DNA from: Clostridium sp. UBA2485
GTDB lineage: Bacteria; Bacillota; Clostridia; Clostridiales; Clostridiaceae
Reading direction: 5' to 3'
Assembly: GCF_002341865.1 (NCBI RefSeq)
Contig: NZ_DDOV01000042.1
Coordinates: 1-6,449 of the forward strand
DNA length: 6,449 nt
The translations under genes and the position numbers were made by a program. Within the stretch, counting starts at the first letter, position 1, and every line of letters starts with the position of its first letter. This document shows, in pieces, positions 1-6,006 of the stretch. The notes below the pieces were generated by a model that was given only the letters and a program-made list of their open reading frames with translations, searched no databases and was not told where the DNA came from.

Positions 1-21
1 ATTGACAATTGACAATTGTGG
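1..21. repeat. Left arm: tandem 7-bp units, inverted relative to 157-177
   Basis: The unit ATTGACA occurs twice in a row, followed by ATTG and then TGG. The inner end CAATTGTGG is complementary, with one mismatch, to CCACAACTG at 157-165. The two TTGACA strings look like -35 boxes, but no -10 hexamer stands at a suitable distance, so I read them as repeat units and not as promoters. Confidence 0.7.
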
Positions 22-23
22 AT

Positions 24-154
24 ATTTCTCAGCTATCACTGAGAAATTTGAAATTTATTCTGTAGCGGCGAACACTGTTCGCCACAGAGTGACTAGCGAT
101 ATAATCGCTAGTCAAAAAATGATTAAAGAAATTACTTTGCTAAAAAGTAATTTC
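24..154. other. Core of four consecutive hairpins
   Basis: Four stem-loops follow one another. First, 24-32 with 39-47: 9 bp perfect, 6-nt loop. Second, 67-73 with 77-83: 7 bp perfect, 3-nt loop, extended by 59-63 with 84-88 across a 3-nt bulge at 64-66, giving 12 bp in total. Third, 90-100 with 104-114: 11 bp perfect, 3-nt loop, followed by an A run. Fourth, 128-138 with 144-154: 11 bp perfect, 5-nt loop. The linkers between them are 11, 1 and 13 nt. The third hairpin has no T-run on the plus strand and only a short one at the start of the complement, so these are not ordinary terminators. With the flanking arms paired, the whole would form a closed four-branch structure. Confidence 0.75.
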
Positions 155-156
155 AA

Positions 157-192
157 CCACAACTGTGCATTGTGAACTGTGCATTGTGAATT
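157..192. repeat. Right arm: 14-bp tandem repeat, inverted relative to 1-21
   Basis: The 14-bp unit CTGTGCATTGTGAA occurs twice in tandem (163-176 and 177-190). Each copy consists of two related 7-mers, CTGTGCA and TTGTGAA. Together with the leading CCACAA this arm is the imperfect reverse complement of the left arm. Its outer copy has no visible partner, which suggests that the left arm extends beyond the window. Confidence 0.75.
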
Positions 193-218
193 AAAATAGC
201 CTGTTGTCTCCAACAGGC
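189..218 (-). terminator. Rho-independent terminator of the sdaAB-sdaAA operon
   Basis: On the minus strand, 13 nt after the sdaAA stop codon, GCCTGTTG (218-211) pairs perfectly with CAACAGGC (206-199) around a 4-nt loop. It is followed by TATTTTAATT (198-189), a U-rich tract. The stem is 8 bp with mixed GC and AT content. The tract runs into the outer end of the adjacent structured repeat. Confidence 0.88.
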
Positions 219-231
219 ATTATGTACTAAA

Positions 232-1119
232 TTAATTATTCTCTTTTAATACTTGTTTTCTTAATCTTAATCCACAAGGAGTTGTTGCAAGTCCCCCCAT
301 AGCTGTTTCTCTTAAAGAACTTGGCAATTCACGACCAACTTTATACATTGCAGCTATACAATCATCAAAAGGAATTTTGCTTTTAACTCCTGCCATAACT
401 AATTCTGCAGTAGTTAACGCACTAACTGCACCAGCTATATTTCTTTTAGCACAAGGAATTTCAACTAGTCCAGCAATTGGATCGCAAACTAACCCCTCTA
501 CATTTTTAATTACTATTGCTGCAGCGTCAAAAGCCATATTAGGAGTTCCTCCCATCATTTCTACTACTGCTGCTGCTCCCATTGCAGCGGCACTTCCACA
601 TTCCGCTTGACATCCGCCTTCTGCTCCTGATAGTGTAGCATTCTTAGCTATAAGAATTCCAACTCCTGCTGCAGCATATAATGCCATTATTAACTCTTCT
701 TCTGTTTTATTGAGCTTATCTCCTGCTGTTGTTATAACTCCTGGAATTATACCACAACTTCCAGCAGTAGGTGCAGCAACTACTTTTCCCATAGCTGCAT
801 TTACTTCTGAAGTAGAAAGTGCTCTTGCCATAGCAGTTATCATTGTTTCTCCACATAGTGTATTATTTTTATTCTTCTCTAAATACTTCCTTATTTTAAT
901 AGCATCTCCACCGATTAATCCACTTACAGAAATAACTTCTTTTTCCATAGCTTCTCTAGAAGATTTTTTTATAACTTCTAGATTTTTTCTCATTTTTTCA
1001 ATTACCTCCTGGCGAGTTAATCCAGTTGTCTCTATTTCTTCTCTTATTGTGTATTCAGCTATACTTATATTTTCTTTTTCACAAATCTCTATTAGTTCAA
1101 CTGCATTGTTAACAAACAT
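232..1119 (-). CDS. sdaAA: L-serine dehydratase, iron-sulfur-dependent, alpha subunit
   Basis: This is the catalytic, cluster-bearing subunit of L-serine ammonia-lyase, which converts L-serine to pyruvate and ammonia in the cytoplasm. The 295-residue length fits the stand-alone alpha subunits of Firmicutes. The family signature PTAGSCGIIPG is at residues 117-127, a conserved SGAEGGCQAECG segment at 164-175, and CDPIAGLVEIPC at 212-223. Cysteines 170, 212 and 223 have the same spacing (42 and 11 residues) as the three cluster-ligand cysteines described for the fused Legionella enzyme, so they are the likely [4Fe-4S] ligands. The start is supported by AAGGAG (1128-1133), 8 nt upstream and inside the end of sdaAB. 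Only 3 nt separate the two genes, so translational coupling is likely. Nothing looks broken. Such enzymes are oxygen-sensitive, which suits an anaerobe. Confidence 0.96.
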   Translation of the reverse strand: MFVNNAVELIEICEKENISIAEYTIREEIETTGLTRQEVIEKMRKNLEVIKKSSREAMEKEVISVSGLIGGDAIKIRKYLEKNKNNTLCGETMITAMARALSTSEVNAAMGKVVAAPTAGSCGIIPGVITTAGDKLNKTEEELIMALYAAAGVGILIAKNATLSGAEGGCQAECGSAAAMGAAAVVEMMGGTPNMAFDAAAIVIKNVEGLVCDPIAGLVEIPCAKRNIAGAVSALTTAELVMAGVKSKIPFDDCIAAMYKVGRELPSSLRETAMGGLATTPCGLRLRKQVLKENN

Positions 1120-1122
1120 GGT

Positions 1123-1806
1123 CTATTCTCCTTCCCTAGGTGGTACTATCTGATCTACAGTTTTTATATTTTCTACTTCTTCTAACTTATGTATAATATC
1201 ATCATTTACAATACTATCTATTTCAACTACCATTGAGGCTTCTGATCCTTTACCTTTTCTGTATACATTCATAGAGGCTATATTAACTTCTTCTTTATAA
1301 AGTACAGTGGTAACTTTATAAATTACTCCTGGTGTATCTAAATGGGTTATGATAAGTGTTGGATATTCTCCTGTAAATTTTAATCTTTGACCATCAACTT
1401 CAAAAATTTCTATGTTTCCCCCACCTATTGATGATCCTACAACATTAACTTCTAATCCCTCATTTGTAGTTAAAATAAATTTTACTGTATTGGGGTGAAC
1501 ATTGTCACCTAAATCTGCCTCTTCAAAAGAAAAATCTAATCCTTTTTCTCTTGCTATATCCATAGCATCTCTCAATCTTTCATCCATAGGATCCATTCCT
1601 AAAACTCCCGCCACTAGCGCTCTATCCGTTCCATGTCCTTTATAAGTTTTTGCAAAAGAACCATGTAATAAAAACTTTACTTTAATAATTTTTTCTCCTG
1701 CTATCTTAGCTGCTATTTTTGCTAGTCTAGCTGCTCCTGCAGTGTGCGAACTTGATGGACCAATCATAATAGGCCCTAAAATATCAAAAGCACTGTAATT
1801 CTTCAT
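1123..1806 (-). CDS. sdaAB: L-serine dehydratase, iron-sulfur-dependent, beta subunit
   Basis: This is the partner subunit of the two-chain serine dehydratase and the first gene of the operon. At 227 residues it has the usual beta-subunit length. The N-terminal half carries the family motif GPSSSHTAG (residues 16-24), then HGSFAKTYKGHGTDRALVAG (48-67) and the glycine-rich SIGGGNI (126-132). Residues about 150-220 form an ACT domain (LIITHLDTPGVI followed by an alternating strand/helix pattern), a fold that often senses amino acids. Serine is the obvious candidate ligand, but that is inferred. The start is set by a strong AGGAGGA (1812-1818), 5 nt before the ATG. I cannot place a convincing promoter in the AT-rich 1807-1960 leader; a TATAAA-like hexamer exists there without a good -35 box. 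Confidence 0.96.
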   Translation of the reverse strand: MKNYSAFDILGPIMIGPSSSHTAGAARLAKIAAKIAGEKIIKVKFLLHGSFAKTYKGHGTDRALVAGVLGMDPMDERLRDAMDIAREKGLDFSFEEADLGDNVHPNTVKFILTTNEGLEVNVVGSSIGGGNIEIFEVDGQRLKFTGEYPTLIITHLDTPGVIYKVTTVLYKEEVNIASMNVYRKGKGSEASMVVEIDSIVNDDIIHKLEEVENIKTVDQIVPPREGE

Positions 1807-1811
1807 ATATT

Positions 1812-1818
1812 TCCTCCT
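1812..1818 (-). promoter_or_regulatory. Ribosome binding site of sdaAB
   Basis: AGGAGGA on the minus strand lies 5 nt before the ATG at 1806. It is a near-perfect anti-16S match and fixes the start of the beta subunit. Confidence 0.85.
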
Positions 1819-1950
1819 ACATAATTCTGTAGTAATAAATTTTAAAAATTTACCTACTTTAAAGTTTTGTTGTAATATTTTATAAAGTACTTAATACTCA
1901 AAATAATTAATCAATTTAAAACATGCTTTAACTTAAAAATATTTTAAACT

Positions 1951-1987
1951 ATAAAATTCAAAGGATATGCTAGGGCAAACCTAGCAT
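1951..1987 (-). terminator. Probable terminator of the nucleoside kinase-like gene
   Basis: On the minus strand, 13 nt after the stop codon, ATGCTAGG (1987-1980) pairs perfectly with CCTAGCAT (1974-1967) around a 5-nt loop. The sequence after it, ATCCTTTGAATTTTAT, is T-rich but not a clean T run, so termination may be incomplete. It separates this gene from sdaAB, whose start lies about 145 nt further on. Confidence 0.6.
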
Positions 1988-2000
1988 TCATTTCTATATA

Positions 2001-3659
2001 CTAATATTGATAAAAGCAACTACCTCCTATAAACTCTCTCATAAGTGAATTACTAGGTACTAACTCCTTATCAACTTCCTTGAAGAAGTTTAAAAAACTT
2101 ATAAGCCTTCTCGCCTCATCATAAACTATGCTGTCTGGATGTACTTTACGAAGCTCTGTTAAAGCATACTTCTTTAGTATAGCAAGTTCATAAATTAAAG
2201 CAGAATTGAACATAACATCCGCATCTTCTTGAAATACAAAAATATTTTTTTCTTCGCCACGTCTAATTGAAGGCCACATTTTTAGGGTATCTTCCACTCC
2301 ATAACCTCTTGAAAGGAAATCTCTTACAATCCTTCTTATCATCCTTACATCAGTGGTCGCTATTCTATTATGATCATCTAAATTAAGTTGTGTCAATGGG
2401 CTAATATAAATTTTAAATTTTCTATCTTTTATTATGGAAGAAGTTAGCATTTCATTGAGACCATGAATTCCTTCTACAATTAACACTCCCTTATGAGGAA
2501 GCTTCATTTTATGACCATTCCACTCTCTTTTACCTGTTTTAAAATTATACGTAGGAACCTCTACTTCTCCACCAGATAATAGTATTTGTAGATGATTATT
2601 AAACAGTTCTAGATCTAAGGCATGTATGGATTCAAAATCATATGCGCCAAACTCATCCATTGGTGTATCTTCTCTATTTACAAAGTAATCATCTAGTGAA
2701 ATAGGTATCGGTATTAGGCCATTAACAGATAACTGAATACCTAATCTCTTAGAAAAAGTTGTTTTACCTGAGGAAGATGGTCCTGCAACTAACACAAGAT
2801 TTACACTTTTGTTTTCACTTATTTTATCTGCAATATATGCAATTTTCTTTTCTTGCTGAGCTTCTGCTACTCTAATTAAATTAACAATATCTCCATTATC
2901 AATAATTTTATTTAATGCTCCAACATCTTCAATATTAATAGTTTCTCCCCACTTTTCAGCTTCATAAAATACTTTTGCAAGTTTTTTATGTTCTTCAAAT
3001 TTAGGAATTTTAAAAGTTTCTTCTAATGTTGGAAATCTTAAAATATATCCTGGATCGTAATAAATTAAATCAAAGATTCTTAAAACACCTGTAGAATATG
3101 CCATTGGACCATAAAAGTAATCGTATTGTCCATCTAATTCATATAAATTTACTTTTTCTAAATCTATTGAACTTAAAAGTCTTACTTTATCATCCATTCC
3201 ATAGTTTTTAAAGATTTTAATTGCCTCTTCCTTCTGAAAACACTTCTTATTTATTTTAATATCTTTTTCTATAATTTCTTTCATCTTTTCTTTTATTAAA
3301 TATATATCATCTATATCAAGTTTAGATTTTTTATAAATCTCTCCAAATAATCCTTTACTTAAAGAATGTCCAATAGTGATTTGAGCATCTTTAAATAATT
3401 CTAAGGTTGACTTAATAAGAACAAATTGAAGAGTTCTAATATAAGTCATCATTCCAAATTTATCTTTAATATCTACAATACTAAATGTGGAATCTTCTTC
3501 TATAATAGAAGATAATTCGCATAGTTTTCCGTTAACCCTTGCAAGTACTACCGGTATATCTTTTTCTAAACTATAGTTTTTTACAACCTCATGGCAATTA
3601 ATTCCACTATTAACTTCGATAACATAATTTTTCTCAAATTGTAGTTTAATTTTTTTCAT
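2001..3659 (-). CDS. Nucleoside (uridine) kinase-like protein with threonyl-tRNA-synthetase-like N-terminal half
   Basis: This 552-residue protein has two parts. Residues 1 to about 65 look like a TGS domain, and about 70-215 resemble the second domain of threonyl-tRNA synthetase: ITIG at 94-97 and DYFYGPMAYSTG at 180-191 align with synthetase signatures. The C-terminal half is a P-loop kinase of the phosphoribulokinase/uridine kinase family: Walker A GPSSSGKT (293-300), SLDDYF (321-326), a Walker-B-like strand VLIVEGIHG (392-400), and an arginine-rich lid segment IRRIVRDFLSRGY (441-453). Likely activity is NTP-dependent phosphorylation of a nucleoside in the cytoplasm; the true substrate is uncertain because the architecture differs from classical Udk. 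The metal and editing residues of real synthetases are absent, so no tRNA editing is expected. The start is supported by GAGGTG (3665-3670), 6 nt upstream. The gene is monocistronic, with a hairpin after it and divergent genes before it. Confidence 0.88.
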   Translation of the reverse strand: MKKIKLQFEKNYVIEVNSGINCHEVVKNYSLEKDIPVVLARVNGKLCELSSIIEEDSTFSIVDIKDKFGMMTYIRTLQFVLIKSTLELFKDAQITIGHSLSKGLFGEIYKKSKLDIDDIYLIKEKMKEIIEKDIKINKKCFQKEEAIKIFKNYGMDDKVRLLSSIDLEKVNLYELDGQYDYFYGPMAYSTGVLRIFDLIYYDPGYILRFPTLEETFKIPKFEEHKKLAKVFYEAEKWGETINIEDVGALNKIIDNGDIVNLIRVAEAQQEKKIAYIADKISENKSVNLVLVAGPSSSGKTTFSKRLGIQLSVNGLIPIPISLDDYFVNREDTPMDEFGAYDFESIHALDLELFNNHLQILLSGGEVEVPTYNFKTGKREWNGHKMKLPHKGVLIVEGIHGLNEMLTSSIIKDRKFKIYISPLTQLNLDDHNRIATTDVRMIRRIVRDFLSRGYGVEDTLKMWPSIRRGEEKNIFVFQEDADVMFNSALIYELAILKKYALTELRKVHPDSIVYDEARRLISFLNFFKEVDKELVPSNSLMREFIGGSCFYQY

Positions 3660-3687
3660 CTCAACACCTCAAAAATTGATTAATATT

Positions 3688-3693
3688 ATTATA
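3688..3693 (-). promoter_or_regulatory. Possible -10 box for the nucleoside kinase-like gene
   Basis: A perfect TATAAT stands on the minus strand about 29 nt before the start codon, which would give a leader of roughly 20 nt containing the ribosome binding site. No good -35 hexamer is seen 16-18 nt upstream, and TATAAT strings are frequent by chance in DNA this AT-rich. Confidence 0.35.
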
Positions 3694-3694
3694 T

Positions 3695-3723
3695 TTGCAC
3701 TCCTATGAATTGTATCCTTTATT
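3695..3723 (+). promoter_or_regulatory. Weak candidate promoter for the DUF421-DUF4363 pair
   Basis: TTGCAC (3695-3700) is separated by 17 nt from TTTATT (3718-3723) on the plus strand. Both hexamers are partial matches to a housekeeping promoter. I searched the same interval for a sporulation-type promoter (GNATR, then CAT plus A/T bases) and found no convincing one. A promoter must lie in 3660-3760, because the upstream gene is divergent. Confidence 0.25.
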
Positions 3724-3777
3724 TTAATAATATTTTATTGAAAAATTGGAAGACTAAAACTATTAGGAGGTGAAATT

Positions 3778-4446
3778 ATGTTCATATTAGTAATAAGAAC
3801 AATTATATTATATAGTTTTTTATTAATAATAATGCGACTTATGGGTAAACGTCAATTAGGACAATTGGAACCTTTTGATTTAGTAACTGCATTAATGATT
3901 TCAGAGTTAGCTGCTCTTCCAATGGAAGATAATAGAATGCCACTTATTAGCTCTATGATTCCTATAACTACATTAGTTGTTCTTCAAATAATTACTTCAA
4001 TAATTCAACTTAAAAGTGAAAAAGCGCGTACTTTACTAAACGGAGAACCTAGTATACTAATTAAAGATGGCGAAGTTGACTTAAAGGAACTTAGAAATCA
4101 AAGATTTAACTTAGATGACTTATTAGAAGAATTAAGATTAAATGGCTATTTTAACCTATCTGATATTCATTACGCTGTATTAGAAACTAATGGAAATATA
4201 TCCATAATGCCTAAAGAAGAAAATACTCCTATAACTCCAAAAGTTTTAAATCTAAGTGTACAAGAAAAACCTATGCCTATGATAATTATAAATGATGGAA
4301 GCATAAATAAGCAAAACTTAGAAAAAGTAGGTAAAAATATGAAATGGGTTAAGAAACAACTTAGAAAAAACAATATCGAATCTTACGAAGATGTATTTAT
4401 AGGAATAGTTTATGATGATGACAAATTCTTTTATCAGCTTAAATAA
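3778..4446 (+). CDS. DUF421 (YetF/YcaP-family) membrane protein
   Basis: This 222-residue inner-membrane protein belongs to the DUF421/YetF family. Hydrophobic helices lie at about residues 2-20, 33-48 and 56-78, with the conserved GKRQLGQLEPFDLV (23-36) between the first two. The cytosolic or peripheral part carries the family's NGEPSILIKDG (88-98), a DLLEELR segment (114-120) and YAVLETNGNISIMPK (132-146). The biochemical role is unknown. Related Bacillus proteins occur in spore membranes, and a mobile version (2Duf, DUF421 plus DUF1657) has been linked to spore heat resistance, so a spore-membrane role here is a reasonable inference. The start follows a full AGGAGGTG (3765-3772) by 5 nt. 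The next gene, 35 nt downstream with no terminator between, is a DUF4363 protein, a recurrent clostridial partner as far as I recall. Confidence 0.92.
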   Translation: MFILVIRTIILYSFLLIIMRLMGKRQLGQLEPFDLVTALMISELAALPMEDNRMPLISSMIPITTLVVLQIITSIIQLKSEKARTLLNGEPSILIKDGEVDLKELRNQRFNLDDLLEELRLNGYFNLSDIHYAVLETNGNISIMPKEENTPITPKVLNLSVQEKPMPMIIINDGSINKQNLEKVGKNMKWVKKQLRKNNIESYEDVFIGIVYDDDKFFYQLK

Positions 4447-4481
4447 AATAATGAAAAATAAACTTATAAAGAGGTAGAAAA

Positions 4482-4862
4482 ATGAAAAAAGTTATATTAC
4501 CTTTTATGCTTTTTTTAGCCATGTTAGTAGGGCTTTATTATTCTACTAAATATACAAATAATACCTGTGACAAACTTTTAGAAATTGCTTATGAAACTGA
4601 ATCATCCATTGCTTTTGAACAATGGGATAATGCATATATAAATTCTATGGCATTACTTACTAGTTATGAAAAAGATATGTCTATAGTAACACTATTCTTA
4701 AATCATGAAGAATTAGATATTATATATAATGAGGCTTTAAAATTAACTCAGTACACTAAGGAAGAAGATAAAACTCATTCACTATCCTCAATTCACCTTG
4801 TAAAGTCTCTAATTGAAGGAATTAAAGAAGGTCAAAAGATAACTCTTCGTAACGTATTGTAA
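4482..4862 (+). CDS. DUF4363 family small membrane-anchored protein
   Basis: This is a 126-residue protein of unknown function. Residues about 4-20 form one hydrophobic segment after a short lysine start, most likely an uncleaved signal anchor that leaves the remainder outside the cytoplasm. The exported part is predicted mainly helical, with acidic and aromatic residues (FEQWDN at 46-50 region, LFLNHEELDIIYNEA at 71-85) and a helical stretch ending in SLIEGIKEGQKI (109-120), matching the general pattern of DUF4363. No catalytic motif is visible. The start is set by AGAGGT (4470-4475), 6 nt upstream. It follows the DUF421 gene after 35 nt and is probably cotranscribed, suggesting that the two proteins act together at the membrane. 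Family assignment is from pattern recognition; the function is open. Confidence 0.82.
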   Translation: MKKVILPFMLFLAMLVGLYYSTKYTNNTCDKLLEIAYETESSIAFEQWDNAYINSMALLTSYEKDMSIVTLFLNHEELDIIYNEALKLTQYTKEEDKTHSLSSIHLVKSLIEGIKEGQKITLRNVL

Positions 4863-4914
4863 TATATAATCTTTGTATATTCATTCTGTAAATTTATAAA
4901 TAATCCTAAATTAT

Positions 4915-4944
4915 ATGGAAAATACTAATAGCATACATTATAAT
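4915..4944 (+). promoter_or_regulatory. Candidate promoter of fba
   Basis: TATAAT (4939-4944) lies 52 nt before the fba start codon, with ATGGAA (4915-4920) 18 nt upstream as a poor -35 box. A second possible pair is TTGTAT (4873-4878), 16 nt, TATAAA (4895-4900). No strong terminator is visible between the DUF4363 gene and fba, so some read-through from upstream is also possible. Confidence 0.45.
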
Positions 4945-4996
4945 AAAGATAGTTATATTATTAAAAGGATTACGCTGAAAGGAAAGGTGAATTATT

Positions 4997-5947
4997 ATGG
5001 CACTTGTTACCACTAAAGAAATGTTTGATAAAGCCTTTAAGGGAAATTATGCTATTGGTGCTTTCAATATCAATAACATGGAGATTATACAAGGAATAGT
5101 AGACGGATGTAAAGCGCAAAACTCTGCTGTTATTCTTCAAGTTTCTTCAGGCGCTATGAAATATATGAGACCTTCTTATTTAAAAGCAATGATTGATGCT
5201 GCAGTAGAAGACTCTGGAATAGACATAGCTCTACATTTAGACCACGGTGATTCTTTAGAATTAGTAAAAAAATGTATAGATGTTGGATTTACTTCTGTTA
5301 TGTTTGATGGTTCTCATTATGAATATGAAGAGAATGTTAAACTCACAAAGGAAGTAGTTGAATATGCTCATGAAAGGGGCGTAGTTGTTGAAGCAGAACT
5401 TGGAAAACTTGCTGGAGTTGAAGATGAAGTTAAAGTTGCCGCCCATGAAGCTACTTATACTGATCCAGATCAAGCAGTTGATTTTGTAAAAAGAACTGGC
5501 GTTGATTCCTTAGCTATTGCGATAGGAACAAGTCATGGTGCTTATAAATTCAAAGGTGAAGCAAAATTAGACTTTGATAGACTAGAAACAATAACAAGAA
5601 ATTTAGAAGAAGCTGGGATACATAACTTCCCAATAGTTCTTCATGGTGCTTCAGCTGTAGACCAAAATTTTGTTGCTATGTGTAATGAAAATGGCGGAGA
5701 TATAAAAGGAGCTAAAGGAGTTCCTGCTGAAATGTTAAGAAAAGCTTCATCAATGGCTGTTTGCAAAATTAATATGGATACAGATTTAAGACTTGCTATG
5801 ACTGGTACAATAAGAAAAGTTATGGGTGATAAGCCAAGTGAGTTTGACCCAAGAAAATATCTTGGAGAAGCTAGAAAAAATATTCAAACACTAGTTGAAG
5901 ATAAGATAACAAATGTTTTAGGTTGTCAAAATTCTATGAATAAATAA
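4997..5947 (+). CDS. fba: Fructose-1,6-bisphosphate aldolase, class II
   Basis: This is the zinc-dependent glycolytic and gluconeogenic aldolase that reversibly splits fructose 1,6-bisphosphate into dihydroxyacetone phosphate and glyceraldehyde 3-phosphate in the cytoplasm. At 316 residues it fits the shorter class II subtype. Key motifs are intact: HLDHG with the likely catalytic D82 and zinc ligand H83, VEAELG (131-136), GTSHG with zinc ligand H180, LHGAS with zinc ligand H216, and the phosphate/substrate-binding NMDTD (259-263). The D/H/H/H spacing agrees with the Giardia-type class II enzyme. Tagatose-bisphosphate aldolases (GatY/KbaY) share these motifs, but a stand-alone gene with no galactitol or tagatose genes nearby favours fructose bisphosphate. 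The start is supported by AAAGGTGA (4983-4990), 6 nt upstream. It is followed at once by a strong terminator and is probably monocistronic and highly expressed. Confidence 0.96.
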   Translation: MALVTTKEMFDKAFKGNYAIGAFNINNMEIIQGIVDGCKAQNSAVILQVSSGAMKYMRPSYLKAMIDAAVEDSGIDIALHLDHGDSLELVKKCIDVGFTSVMFDGSHYEYEENVKLTKEVVEYAHERGVVVEAELGKLAGVEDEVKVAAHEATYTDPDQAVDFVKRTGVDSLAIAIGTSHGAYKFKGEAKLDFDRLETITRNLEEAGIHNFPIVLHGASAVDQNFVAMCNENGGDIKGAKGVPAEMLRKASSMAVCKINMDTDLRLAMTGTIRKVMGDKPSEFDPRKYLGEARKNIQTLVEDKITNVLGCQNSMNK

Positions 5948-5951
5948 AAAA

Positions 5952-5978
5952 GCGTGGCTCATAGTAGCCACGTTTTTT
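5952..5978 (+). terminator. Strong rho-independent terminator of fba, probably bidirectional
   Basis: CGTGGCT (5953-5959) pairs perfectly with AGCCACG (5966-5972) around a 6-nt loop and is followed by TTTTTT. An A run precedes the stem, so the minus-strand reading also ends in a hairpin plus T-rich tract. It starts 4 nt after the fba stop codon and also faces the 3' end of the minus-strand transporter remnant. Confidence 0.92.
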
Positions 5979-6006
5979 AACGTACATATTAAAAATTAAT
6001 TACAAT

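Larger units (their letters stand above)
1..192. repeat. Structured non-coding repeat, MITE-like, left end cut by window
   Basis: This is a non-coding stretch with an imperfect inverted repeat at its two sides (1-21 against 157-177, 16 of 21 positions complementary) enclosing four consecutive stem-loops. The arms are built from short tandem units: 7 bp (ATTGACA) on the left and 14 bp (CTGTGCATTGTGAA) on the right. The right arm continues to 192, beyond what the visible left arm can pair with, so the element probably starts before position 1. No open reading frame of note lies inside. It abuts the terminator of the serine dehydratase operon and lies outside that operon. The design resembles a dispersed intergenic repeat or miniature element able to fold into a multi-branched structure. 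I believe similar strings occur repeatedly in some clostridial genomes, but that is recollection. The repeat nature inside the window is seen directly; mobility is inferred. Confidence 0.7.

Noticed and set aside
2..14. Two consecutive TTGACA strings as tandem -35 promoter boxes
   Set aside because: At 16-18 nt downstream there is no -10-like hexamer for either, and both strings are explained as units of the 7-bp tandem repeat.
90..120. The third hairpin of the left element as a terminator
   Set aside because: On the plus strand it is followed by A, not T, and on the minus strand the tract after it is only the start of the neighbouring hairpin; it belongs to a series of similar hairpins.
1..192. 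CRISPR array
   Set aside because: The repeated units are 7 and 14 bp without unique spacers of constant length, and no cas genes are in the window.
377..610. Plus-strand open frame of 77 codons opposite sdaAA
   Set aside because: Alanine/threonine-rich shadow of the alpha subunit's Ala/Gly-rich core; no independent support.
710..1153. Plus-strand open frame of 147 codons opposite sdaAA
   Set aside because: It is antisense to a confidently identified gene, has serine/isoleucine-rich composition typical of a reverse-frame shadow, and has no ribosome binding site of note.
4170..4373. Minus-strand open frame of 67 codons opposite the DUF421 gene
   Set aside because: Phe/Ile-rich antisense frame; it mimics a membrane protein only because it is the complement of Lys/Asn-rich coding DNA.
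4900..4972. TAATCCT and AGGATTA 60 nt apart before fba as a regulatory leader fold
   Set aside because: Only 7 bp of mostly AT pairing over a long AT-rich loop; expected by chance, and no riboswitch-like conserved motif is present.
5261..5473. Minus-strand open frame of 70 codons opposite fba
   Set aside because: Antisense to the conserved aldolase core, with Phe/Asn/Ser-rich shadow composition.
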